From the NCBI GenBank assembly GCA_046727435.1, contig JBKPCR010000432.1:1-10670 (forward strand): 10,670 nucleotides of DNA, read 5' to 3'. The position numbers were made by a program, and so were the translations under genes. The notes below the pieces were generated by a model that saw nothing but the letters and a program-made list of their open reading frames with translations, was not told where the DNA came from and ran no database searches. Source of the DNA: CAVPRW01 sp046727435 [NCBI: bacterium]. GTDB lineage: Bacteria > Tectomicrobia > Entotheonellia > J063. Below are positions 1 through 7,258 of the stretch, in pieces (the stretch's first letter is position 1; each line of letters starts with the position of its first letter).

Positions 1-1
1 C

Positions 2-1528
2 ACATCCCCACAGGCCAGGGTCGTGGTCAACGGCACAGGGCTGACGCTGGCGCCTGGCTTTATCGATCTTCATACCCACTCCGATTACACGCTCCTGGTC
101 AATCCTCTGGCCGAAAGCAAGGTGCATCAAGGTGTCACCACTGAGGTGATCGGGAACTGCGGCACCTCACCGGCGCCACTAGGTGACGAGGCCTTGCCAA
201 TTATTCGAGCGCGCATGCAGCAGCAATACCGGTTGGATGTCAACTGGCGCACGCTGGCCGGCTACCTGGAACGACTGGCCGAATCGGGGACCGCAGTAAA
301 CGTCGTCCCCATCGTCGGTCATGGGACTATTCGCAGCGCCGTCATGGGTTATGCCCAGCGACCACCGACGACGAGTGAATTAACGCATATGCAAAGGCTG
401 ATCGCCGAGGCTATGACGGACGGCGCTTTCGGTCTATCGACGGGCCTGGTGTATGCTCCCGGCTGTTATGCCGACACCGATGAGATCGTCGAGCTGGTAA
501 AGGTGGTGGGGCAGGCCGCCGGGATGTATTTCTCCCACATACGCGGCGAGAGCGATTCGGTGCTGGAAGCCGCGCAAGAGGCAATCACCGTGGGCCAACG
601 GGCTGGCGTGGCGGTACAGATCAGTCATCTCAAAACGGCCGGCCGCGAGAACTGGGAGAAAACTCCAGCCTTGCTCGACCTGTTGGACCAGGCAAATGCG
701 CGCGGTCTCGACGTGACTGGCGATATGTATCCCTATACCGCTGGTGCGACCTCCCTGGGTGCCTTGCTTCCTCCATGGGTGCACGAGGGTGGGCTGACCA
801 AGCTGTTGCCACGCCTGCGAGATGAGCAGGTCAGGGCACGCATCCGTCGCGACCTCGAGCAAGGAGTCGACGGCTGGTGGAATCCCGCACACGCCGCCGG
901 CTGGTCTGGGGTGCAGATCAGTCGCGCCCCGCAGCATCGATCCTACCAGGGCATGCGCCTCAGCGACATCGCCTCCCTGCGCCAGCAAGACCCCTTAGAG
1001 GCTGCGTTGGACATCCTCCTGGCCGAGGAAGGCAATGCCGGGGTGGTGCTGTTCATGATGGGTGATGTCCAGGTGCAGACGATTTTGCAGCACCGGCGGG
1101 TGATGATTGGCTCCGATGCAGGCGCCACCGCGCCCTATGGTGTGCTTGGGCAGGGTCACCCGCATCCGCGTGCCTATGGGACATTCCCGCGTATCTTGGG
1201 CACTTATGTGCGCGAACGTGGAGTGATCTCTCAGGAGGAAGCGATCTTCCGGATGACTGGGTTAACCGCCTGGCGGCTTGGCCTGAGCGATCGCGGACTC
1301 GTCCGTCCGGGCTACAAAGCTGATTTGGTGATATTTGACGCGCAACATATCGCCGATCAGGCCACTTACGACATGCCGCACGCCTACCCAACGGGTATCC
1401 GTTGGGTCCTTGTCAATGGACAAGTTATCCTGCGTGACGGTGAACGCCTGCCTGTTCTCCCCGGCCGTGTCCTGCTCCGGGCTGGCAACTCACCCGGAAG
1501 CCATGTAATCCCGGGCGCGGAGGCCTAA
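2..1528 (+). CDS. N-acyl-D-amino-acid deacylase (D-aminoacylase family), 5'-truncated by window edge
   Basis: Members of this amidohydrolase family hydrolyse N-acyl-D-amino acids (or related N-acyl or D-amino-acid amides) to the free D-amino acid in a Zn-dependent TIM barrel. The frame is open to the left edge, so the GTG at 23 is probably internal and the real start lies outside. Counting residues from that GTG, the sequence shows the metal motif HTHSD (H17, H19), the family cysteine in GNCG (C46), histidines in SHIRGES (H172) and QISHLK (H202), and the catalytic aspartate in IGSDAG (D365). A GHPHPRAYGTFPRIL block (378-392) and a C-terminal beta-sandwich segment (YKADLVIFD, 431-439) follow, as usual for D-aminoacylases. 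About 500 residues are visible, so only some tens are missing. No signal peptide can be judged. It is followed by a 257-base gap, so a link to the downstream glycan genes is uncertain. The family call is secure; the exact substrate is not. Confidence 0.93.
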   Translation, partial: TSPQARVVVNGTGLTLAPGFIDLHTHSDYTLLVNPLAESKVHQGVTTEVIGNCGTSPAPLGDEALPIIRARMQQQYRLDVNWRTLAGYLERLAESGTAVNVVPIVGHGTIRSAVMGYAQRPPTTSELTHMQRLIAEAMTDGAFGLSTGLVYAPGCYADTDEIVELVKVVGQAAGMYFSHIRGESDSVLEAAQEAITVGQRAGVAVQISHLKTAGRENWEKTPALLDLLDQANARGLDVTGDMYPYTAGATSLGALLPPWVHEGGLTKLLPRLRDEQVRARIRRDLEQGVDGWWNPAHAAGWSGVQISRAPQHRSYQGMRLSDIASLRQQDPLEAALDILLAEEGNAGVVLFMMGDVQVQTILQHRRVMIGSDAGATAPYGVLGQGHPHPRAYGTFPRILGTYVRERGVISQEEAIFRMTGLTAWRLGLSDRGLVRPGYKADLVIFDAQHIADQATYDMPHAYPTGIRWVLVNGQVILRDGERLPVLPGRVLLRAGNSPGSHVIPGAEA

Positions 1529-1785
1529 AGCTGGGCAGCATCGATGGACTGGGTACGGAGGAGAGGTATCGAGCGCAACCACGCGTCAGGAACCGCGCAA
1601 TGCCCCCACACTCCCGTGCTGGTTCCCGGAGCTATTTGCTAGAGCTGATGGTCTACTCGTGAACGATGCAAGCCCGCACGTAGCATTGCTGTACGGCTCG
1701 CTATCGTGATCCTCGCATGCACGTGTTAAGGCGGTCACGTGGGCTTGGAGCGGTGTAGTGGAGGCCTGGAGGAAGAAGAAGAACG
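1529..1785. other. Intergenic gap without a convincing gene; probable leader of the glycan cluster
   Basis: No reading frame here looks coding on either strand. The longest + strand ATG frame (from 1543, 32 codons) has no family resemblance or usable Shine-Dalgarno site. No clear sigma-70 promoter or T-tract terminator was found. Two CACGTG palindromes (1720-1725 and 1736-1741) lie 16 bases apart, and the GGAGG of the next gene is at 1768-1772. As the longest spacer in the window it is a reasonable place for the promoter of the downstream genes, but that is inference. Confidence 0.4.
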
Positions 1786-4326
1786 ATGCGTCCCTATGAT
1801 GTGGGGTCGGCGGGGGATCCCGCCGCGGTGGAACCTCCACGTGTCGAAGTACGTGGGAAATTTTTGTGGTCTGGTGCAACTAAATTTTTCATGCGTGGTG
1901 TCTCGTATGGTCCCTTTCAACCGGATGCCATGGGTAGCCCGTTTCCCAGCATGGAGCAAATCAACCAAGACCTGGCGCTGATGCGACAGGCGGGCATCAA
2001 CACCATCCGCACTTACAACGTGCCGCCGCAACGCTTGCTCGATCTCGCGTTGCAGTGGAATATTCATGTATTGGTCGGCATTCCCTGGGAGCAGCATATT
2101 TGCTTCCTCGACGACCGCCAGACGGCGCGCAACATCCGTGCCGCCGTCTCGCGTGCGGTGCGCTTCTGTAACGGGCATCCCAGCATCCTTGCCTACTTCA
2201 TCGGCAATGAAATCCCGTCGCCGATCGTGCGCTGGCACGGCCACAAGAAGGTGAGCCAGTTCCTGGCGCAGCTCTATGAGACCGCCAAAGCCATCGATCC
2301 GCTCACCCTGGCGACTTACGCCAACTATCCGCCAACCGAGTATTTACAGACCGACTTCGCCGACTTCTACGCCTTTAATCTCTATCTCCACGCTGAACCC
2401 GCCTATCGCCGTTATGTCGCGCGACTGCACAACCTGGCTGGCGACAAACCCCTGGTGTTGAGCGAGTTTGGCATGGATGCCATCCGCTCCGGCGAAGACT
2501 ATCAAGCTGACACGCTGGCCTGGCAAGTACGCACCGCGTTCGAGATGGGCGCCGCCGGCACGGTGGTGTTCACCTGGACGGATGATTGGTTCACCGGCGG
2601 CTATCAGATCACCGACTGGGCCTTTGGCCTGGTGCGTGGCGATCGGACGCCACGGAAGGCCTATGTGGCGGTGCAAGGAGCCTATCAAGCCCCATGTCCA
2701 CCCTTGCCCGAGGATGCCCCGAAAATCTCCGTCGTGGTGTGTGCGTACAATGCCGAGCCAACGATGCGCGACTGCCTGGAGTCACTGACTAAACTCTCGT
2801 ATCCCCGCTATGAGGCGGTGATCGTCGACGACGGCTCGACCGACCGCACCGGCGCTATCGCCGATGAGTACCCTCAGTTCAAGATCATTCATCAGCCGAA
2901 TCGCGGTCTCAGTGCGGCTCGCAACGTTGGCATGGCGGCCGCGACAGGCGACATCATCGCCTACCTCGATTCGGATGCCATGGCCGATCCAGATTGGCTC
3001 ACCTATCTGGCCTGGAAGTTCAAGCGCACCGACCACGTCGGCGTCGGCGGACCGAATCTGCCGCCTCCAGAGGAGGGTTGGCTGGCCAACTGCGTGGCCT
3101 CGTCGCCCGGCTCACCGACGCATATTTTGCTCGACGATGACACCGCCGAACACATCCCAGGCTGTAATATGGCGTTCCGCAAAGATGCGCTGGCTGAGAT
3201 CGGCGGCTTTGATACGACCTACACGGCGGCGGGTGATGATGTCGACATTTGCTGGCGTTTGCAGGAACGCGGCCATCGCATCGGCTTCAGTCCAGCCGCC
3301 ATCGTGTGGCACCACCGGCGCAAGACCATCAAGTCCTATCTGAAGCAACAGATGGGCTATGGCAAGGCTGAAGCCATGCTCCTCCAGAAGCATCCGGATC
3401 GGTTTAACGCGGTCGGCTGCGCCAGATGGGCTGGACGCATCTACGGCGGCATCCGCACTGGCCTGTCAACCGCCAAGGGGTTTATCTACTATGGCCCATT
3501 CGGGTCCGGCTTGTTTCAGCGTGTGTATCATGCCCCACACTCCTGGCTGGCTGACCTGCCTCTGTCGCTGGAATGGAATATCCTCACGGTGCTGTTGCTG
3601 CTGGGGGGATTCCTTTCGCCCCTGTTGTGGATTCTGGGTGGCCTAAGCGGCATGGCGTCGGCGTGGGCGGTCGTGCAACAGACGATGCTGACGGACGTCC
3701 CCGTGACGCACCATCGTCGGCTGGGCAAACTCCTCGTGGGGGCACTGCACTATATTCAGCCACTGGCACGCGGTTGGGCTCGCGTCAAGCGCGTTTGGCA
3801 GCAGCAACCACGCGCCACTCGCTGGCCGGGTTTCTTCCAGCGCTTTCCGTGGGGGACTTGGAGGCCGCGGGTGATGCTGTCGTTTTGGACGGAAGACGGG
3901 ATTGAAAAAGATGCCATCCTCCAATCTCTGATCCAGCAATTGCGTGAGGGCGGCTATCCGACACTGCACGACTCGGGTTGGAAGCCTTGGGATCTAGCCA
4001 TCGACGAACATCTGTGGTCACGCATTCCCATTGAGGTCCTCGTCGAAAACCATGGCGGGTCAAAGCGCCTGGCCCGCTTCAGGCTCTCCTGGCATTTGGC
4101 CCCGATCGCCAAGGCGATCCTCTGGACGTGCGGCGTTTTCCTGGTCCTTGGGATGCTGGAATCCAAGGCATGGCTGGTCGTCGTGGCAGGTGTTGCCGCT
4201 CTGGCCGGCTTCTCGTGGGTGACGTTCAAGAGTGGGTCGGCTATCCAAGAGTTGAGCCAGATGATTAGAGATGTGGCAACCAGGTTGAAGCTCTTACCGA
4301 TCAATGGCACACATAAAAGGGCTTGA
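1786..4326 (+). CDS. Clan GH-A glycosidase-like TIM barrel fused to a family 2 glycosyltransferase, membrane-anchored
   Basis: This 846-residue, two-enzyme protein probably builds and trims or transfers sugar chains at the inner membrane. Residues about 20-300 look like a complete clan GH-A barrel (GH2/GH5-like). The acid/base glutamate is in GNEIP (N141, E142) and the nucleophile in LSEFG (E227); the last strand is GTVVFTWTDDW (258-268). Residues about 312-540 form a GT2 domain with VVVCAYN (316-322), VDDGS (347-351), the metal-binding DSD (395-397), the GDDVD acceptor-base motif (483-487) and QQMGYG (521-526). Hydrophobic stretches follow at about 597-631 and 773-813, flanking a soluble region of about 140 residues. 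No signal peptide or transmembrane segment precedes or separates the two catalytic domains. ATG 1786 is preceded by GGAGG 13 bases upstream (1768-1772) and by an in-frame TAG at 1756, which fixes the start. The domain calls are firm; substrate and product are unknown. Cyclic or linear beta-glucan synthases with fused glycosidase domains are a possible analogy only. Confidence 0.9.
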   Translation: MRPYDVGSAGDPAAVEPPRVEVRGKFLWSGATKFFMRGVSYGPFQPDAMGSPFPSMEQINQDLALMRQAGINTIRTYNVPPQRLLDLALQWNIHVLVGIPWEQHICFLDDRQTARNIRAAVSRAVRFCNGHPSILAYFIGNEIPSPIVRWHGHKKVSQFLAQLYETAKAIDPLTLATYANYPPTEYLQTDFADFYAFNLYLHAEPAYRRYVARLHNLAGDKPLVLSEFGMDAIRSGEDYQADTLAWQVRTAFEMGAAGTVVFTWTDDWFTGGYQITDWAFGLVRGDRTPRKAYVAVQGAYQAPCPPLPEDAPKISVVVCAYNAEPTMRDCLESLTKLSYPRYEAVIVDDGSTDRTGAIADEYPQFKIIHQPNRGLSAARNVGMAAATGDIIAYLDSDAMADPDWLTYLAWKFKRTDHVGVGGPNLPPPEEGWLANCVASSPGSPTHILLDDDTAEHIPGCNMAFRKDALAEIGGFDTTYTAAGDDVDICWRLQERGHRIGFSPAAIVWHHRRKTIKSYLKQQMGYGKAEAMLLQKHPDRFNAVGCARWAGRIYGGIRTGLSTAKGFIYYGPFGSGLFQRVYHAPHSWLADLPLSLEWNILTVLLLLGGFLSPLLWILGGLSGMASAWAVVQQTMLTDVPVTHHRRLGKLLVGALHYIQPLARGWARVKRVWQQQPRATRWPGFFQRFPWGTWRPRVMLSFWTEDGIEKDAILQSLIQQLREGGYPTLHDSGWKPWDLAIDEHLWSRIPIEVLVENHGGSKRLARFRLSWHLAPIAKAILWTCGVFLVLGMLESKAWLVVVAGVAALAGFSWVTFKSGSAIQELSQMIRDVATRLKLLPINGTHKRA

Positions 4327-4339
4327 GACGCTGAGCCAA

Positions 4340-4389
4340 GTTGCGCGGAGAGTGGTGGCGTCTGCGCCTTCGTGCACTGTTGCGCGAAG
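4340..4389. repeat. Short imperfect direct repeat, GTTGCGCGGAG / GTTGCGCGAAG
   Basis: Copies at 4340-4350 and 4379-4389 match at 10 of 11 bases and are 39 bases apart, in the gap before the ABC exporter gene. They could be an operator half-site pair or chance. No partner copy was noticed elsewhere in the window. Confidence 0.25.
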
Positions 4390-4407
4390 CCTCACACATA
4401 TAGAACA

Positions 4408-6252
4408 ATGGATATGACGAACGTACGACCTCATATCAGTGCACTTGGCTTATGCTTGCGCGTCATGGCCTATTTTCGCGCCCACTGGCAACTCCTCAGC
4501 GTCGGCCTGCTTTTGACTGGGCTTGGAATCGGTACCGAACTGCTCAAGCCCTGGCCGCTGAAGTTCATCATCGATGCGGTCCTGGTCGACGAATCCCCAG
4601 GTTCCGGGATGGATCAGGCGATCCTGGCCATTCTCGGGGGGGAGAAATCAACCCTGCTCGCTGCCCTCTGCGCTGGCATTCTAGTCGTGTATCTGAGCGC
4701 CGGCACGCTGAATCTGGTGAGCAAGTATTTGCTCGTGAAGGTGAGCTTGCGTGTGCTGACGCAGCTACGCTGCGATCTGTTTCGACACCTACAGCGTCTG
4801 TCGTTGCGCTTTCACGACCGGAATCGCATCGGTGACTCGCTCTATACGCTCAATACCAACGTCTACGCCGTCCAAGGCATCTTTTGCGACGGCTTCGTTC
4901 CCGTCCTGGAGGCGAGCGTCACCGTGATCGGCATGGTAGCGATCATGCTAGGCATGGATTGGCAGCTCACCTTGCTTTCGATCGCCACCGTGCCGGTGCA
5001 GGTGCTGGTCACCAAATACTATGCCGATCGGATTCGCCAGGCCTCGAGCGATTTCCACTCGGCTGAAGGACATGTCAGCGCCTCAGCCGAGGGCACCTTA
5101 TCGTCGGTGCGCTTAGTGCAAGCCTTCGCCCGCGAGGACTACGAAGCCGAAAAATTCTCCCGCAAGTGCCAGCAAAGCTACTCCTCCAACCTACGATTGA
5201 CCATGACCCAACTGTGGTCAGGGGTGGTGGTGAGCGGGGTCACCGCCGGAAGCCTCGGCGGTGTGACCTATGTCGGAGCCTCGCACGCGCTCAGCGGCCA
5301 GATCTCCACCGGCGAACTGCTGGTTTTCCTGGCCTACCTGCAAATGTTATACACACCCTTGCAGACTCTGAGCTATTCGTCATGGTCTGTGGGCTGGGCG
5401 GTCGCCGGGGCGCAGCGGGTCTTCGAGATCCTAGATACGCCGGAGGATATTCGTGACATGCCCGGGGCGGTGGCGTTGAAGCGGGTCTATGGTGCCATCG
5501 AATTTCGTGATGTGGGATTCGCCTATGGCCCAGATCGCCCGGTGTTTTCGCATTTGAGCTTCACGGTAAACGCTGGTGAGACGGTGGCGATCGTCGGTAC
5601 CAGCGGCGTCGGCAAGACGACTTTGCTGAGCCTGATCCTACGTTTTTACGATCCGACGGCGGGGGCAATCCTCCTTGATGGCATCGATATTCGCACCATG
5701 AAGGTGCAGAGCCTGCGCGAACAGATTAGCATCGTGCTCCAAGACCCCATCTTATTGGGATCGACGATCCAGGAGAATATCGCCTATGGTCAGCTCACCG
5801 CCTCGTTTGAGGCAATCGTCGAGGCCGCCAAGGCGGCGGGGGCACATGAGTTTATCATGCGTTTCCCCGACGGCTACGACTCGGAGGTCGGTGAGCGCGG
5901 TGTCCGACTATCTGTTGGGCAACGGCAGCGCATCGCCATCGCCCGTGCCTTCCTGAAGGATGCCCCACTCTTGATTCTCGATGAACCGACTTCGGCGTTG
6001 GACCTGAGGAGTGAGGCTACTGTGGTGGACAGCCTCGAACGCCTGATGCATGGACGTACGACCTTTGTCGTCACCCATCGACTCTCTCTGGCACGCCAAG
6101 CCTCGAAGGTCATTGCGTTGAACTCGGAATCGTTGCAGATCGCCGATTCGGTCGATGATCTCCTCCGACATGGAGCTCTCTATCAAGAGGTCTACGATCT
6201 TAGTCAGTCTCCCGAGCCCAGCCTAATGGTGGAATATCCCCCATCAACGTGA
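4408..6252 (+). CDS. ABC exporter, fused permease and ATPase (MsbA/NdvA-like half-transporter)
   Basis: This 614-residue half-transporter would dimerise to flip or export a lipid-linked or oligosaccharide product. About six membrane segments are visible (roughly 29-46, 83-104, 164-183, 187-204, 269-290, 302-321), followed by a nucleotide-binding domain. That domain has Walker A GTSGVGKT (397-404), a Q-loop glutamine (445), signature LSVGQ (501-505, with V in place of the usual first G), Walker B LLILDE (521-526) and the switch histidine in VTHR (557). All catalytic residues are present, so it should be active. The start is uncertain. ATG 4408, ATG 4414 and GTG 4372 are all in frame and none has a good Shine-Dalgarno site. 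ATG 4408 is chosen because the 12 extra residues from GTG 4372 (including CC) look unlike a normal transporter N-terminus. It lies 81 bases after the glycosyltransferase fusion, which suggests it exports that enzyme's product. Type IV ABC exporters also carry drugs and peptides, so the cargo is inferred from context. Confidence 0.92.
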   Translation: MDMTNVRPHISALGLCLRVMAYFRAHWQLLSVGLLLTGLGIGTELLKPWPLKFIIDAVLVDESPGSGMDQAILAILGGEKSTLLAALCAGILVVYLSAGTLNLVSKYLLVKVSLRVLTQLRCDLFRHLQRLSLRFHDRNRIGDSLYTLNTNVYAVQGIFCDGFVPVLEASVTVIGMVAIMLGMDWQLTLLSIATVPVQVLVTKYYADRIRQASSDFHSAEGHVSASAEGTLSSVRLVQAFAREDYEAEKFSRKCQQSYSSNLRLTMTQLWSGVVVSGVTAGSLGGVTYVGASHALSGQISTGELLVFLAYLQMLYTPLQTLSYSSWSVGWAVAGAQRVFEILDTPEDIRDMPGAVALKRVYGAIEFRDVGFAYGPDRPVFSHLSFTVNAGETVAIVGTSGVGKTTLLSLILRFYDPTAGAILLDGIDIRTMKVQSLREQISIVLQDPILLGSTIQENIAYGQLTASFEAIVEAAKAAGAHEFIMRFPDGYDSEVGERGVRLSVGQRQRIAIARAFLKDAPLLILDEPTSALDLRSEATVVDSLERLMHGRTTFVVTHRLSLARQASKVIALNSESLQIADSVDDLLRHGALYQEVYDLSQSPEPSLMVEYPPST

Positions 6253-6301
6253 GCCGCACGGACCATTCGCTAGGCTCGGATCGGTGGGGATAGGGACATC
6301 A

Positions 6302-6424
6302 ATGTGTCACTCAGGTATCATCCCGGCATACGACGAAGAGCTGCCGATTGAGAAGATTTCGCGAGTGATTCACGCCTTCCTGCGGCGGCAGCCTCACACA
6401 GTGGAGATCGATGTCGTGAAATAG
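6302..6424 (+). pseudogene. Probable N-terminal remnant of a family 2 glycosyltransferase
   Basis: A 40-codon frame begins with ATG 6302 and ends at TAG 6422-6424. Its product contains IIPAYDEELPIEKI followed by a helix and then TVEIDVV. This reproduces the first strand, helix and second strand of GT2 enzymes of the dolichyl-phosphate-mannose-synthase type (typically VIIPAYNEE...IGxVI...VEVIVVDDGS). It stops immediately before the expected DDGS motif. Neither the same frame after the stop nor the other two + frames continue the fold, so the rest of the enzyme is absent rather than merely frameshifted. It sits between the ABC exporter and methyltransferase genes, as if a GT2 gene was deleted from the cluster. 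A purine-rich AGGG lies just upstream of the ATG. The alternative is a chance resemblance in a short frame, but the match runs through consecutive GT2 elements in the right order. Confidence 0.55.
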
Positions 6425-6489
6425 TGTCTGCGGTTGGTACGACGGGCCAACGCAGACGCCGATGAAGGCTATACGAACGAGGTGAGCCC

Positions 6490-7218
6490 ATGCTACGTAT
6501 CCCGGACTTGGCGGATCCCCGCTATCTGGATGAAGTCGGTTGGTTCCTCTACCACGAGCGATATGAGCGCCATCAATTCGGTGGCTCGTATGACGACGAA
6601 CGGCGACAATACTCGCACCTGCTCTTGGAAGAAGTGCTCGGCTACTGCGGTCAAGACCAGGTGTGGTTGGCAGATAAAGCCGTCGTAAGCGTCGGTTGTG
6701 GGTGCACCGGTGATCTAGCTGCCTGGCCGGCAGCGAGTAAGATCGCTGTTGACCCATTGCTGTATACCTATCAGAAGTTAGGGATGCTCATCGAAGATAT
6801 CGACGGCACGACTTGCACGGTGCATTTGGCAATGGGAGTTGAGGAACTCCCATTACTGGATGAGTGTGCACATCTTGTCATCTGCCGCAATGCCTTGGAT
6901 CATATGCCGGATCCGGCGAAGGCCTTGCAACAGATATGGAGGATTCTCAAAGCGGAAGGGATGCTATTTCTGAGCGTGGATCTTGGCGGCTTCGCCACTC
7001 CAGATGAGCCAACGGTTTTCTCGGCCGAGAGCCTTGTCGCTCTCCTGCTACAGGAACAGTTTGAGATCGTCAGACACACGGGTGACGATCTGCCTCACAG
7101 CGCGTGGCGCCCCTGTAGTAGGCGCATTCTGGCGCGGAAGAAATCACAAGCGGGTGTGACACTTGATCGGGAAGAGATCCTCCAGGCATATATGGCGCGG
7201 CTCGGCGAGCAGGGGTGA
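6490..7218 (+). CDS. Class I SAM-dependent methyltransferase
   Basis: This soluble 242-residue protein transfers a methyl group from S-adenosylmethionine. Residues 65-76 form motif I (VVSVGCGCTGDL, the glycine-rich SAM loop). An acidic residue ends strand 2 (D88, in IAVDP), as expected for ribose binding. The LPLLDECAHLVICRN strand-4 region and the DHMPDPAKAL helix (137-146) match Methyltransf_11-type enzymes. The glycine loop is unusual in having two cysteines (VGCGC). There is no signal peptide or membrane segment. ATG 6490 has GAGGTG at 6479-6484, five bases upstream. It lies between the exporter and two glycosyltransferase-like genes, so a sugar O-methyltransferase role is plausible but inferred. 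The family is secure; the acceptor is unknown. Confidence 0.88.
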   Translation: MLRIPDLADPRYLDEVGWFLYHERYERHQFGGSYDDERRQYSHLLLEEVLGYCGQDQVWLADKAVVSVGCGCTGDLAAWPAASKIAVDPLLYTYQKLGMLIEDIDGTTCTVHLAMGVEELPLLDECAHLVICRNALDHMPDPAKALQQIWRILKAEGMLFLSVDLGGFATPDEPTVFSAESLVALLLQEQFEIVRHTGDDLPHSAWRPCSRRILARKKSQAGVTLDREEILQAYMARLGEQG

Positions 7219-7258
7219 GGGTGATGGATCGAACGCAGCGGGCCGGGGGAAAACACGC

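Noticed and set aside
434-988. Long - strand reading frame opposite the D-aminoacylase
   Set aside because: It lies wholly opposite a gene with clear family motifs, its product has no recognisable domain, and long antisense frames are expected in GC-rich DNA.
1735-2244. 169-codon - strand reading frame extending into the 1529-1785 gap
   Set aside because: Most of it is a shadow of the GH-GT2 gene. The part in the gap is a low-complexity translation of the purine-rich ribosome-binding region.
4326-4363. Inverted repeat AGACGC / GCGTCT just after the GH-GT2 stop codon as a terminator
   Set aside because: The stem is only 6 bases with a loop of more than 25 bases and no T-tract follows, so termination is not supported.
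4372-4407. GTG 4372 as start of the ABC exporter
   Set aside because: It adds 12 cysteine-containing residues with no transporter character and has no good Shine-Dalgarno site. It cannot be fully excluded, because ATG 4408 also lacks one.
5918-5932. LSVGQ in place of LSGGQ in the ABC signature as a sign of an inactive transporter
   Set aside because: This variant occurs in active ABC exporters, and all other nucleotide-binding motifs here are intact.
6311-6757. 148-codon - strand reading frame across the 6253-6489 gap
   Set aside because: It overlaps the methyltransferase start and the GT2 remnant on the other strand and shows no domain or start signal.
7163-7258. In-frame GTG start giving the first GT-B-like protein 32 extra residues
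   Set aside because: It would overlap the methyltransferase by 56 bases and adds a low-complexity basic tail. ATG 7259 has a well-spaced GGGGGA and puts the first Rossmann strand at the N-terminus.
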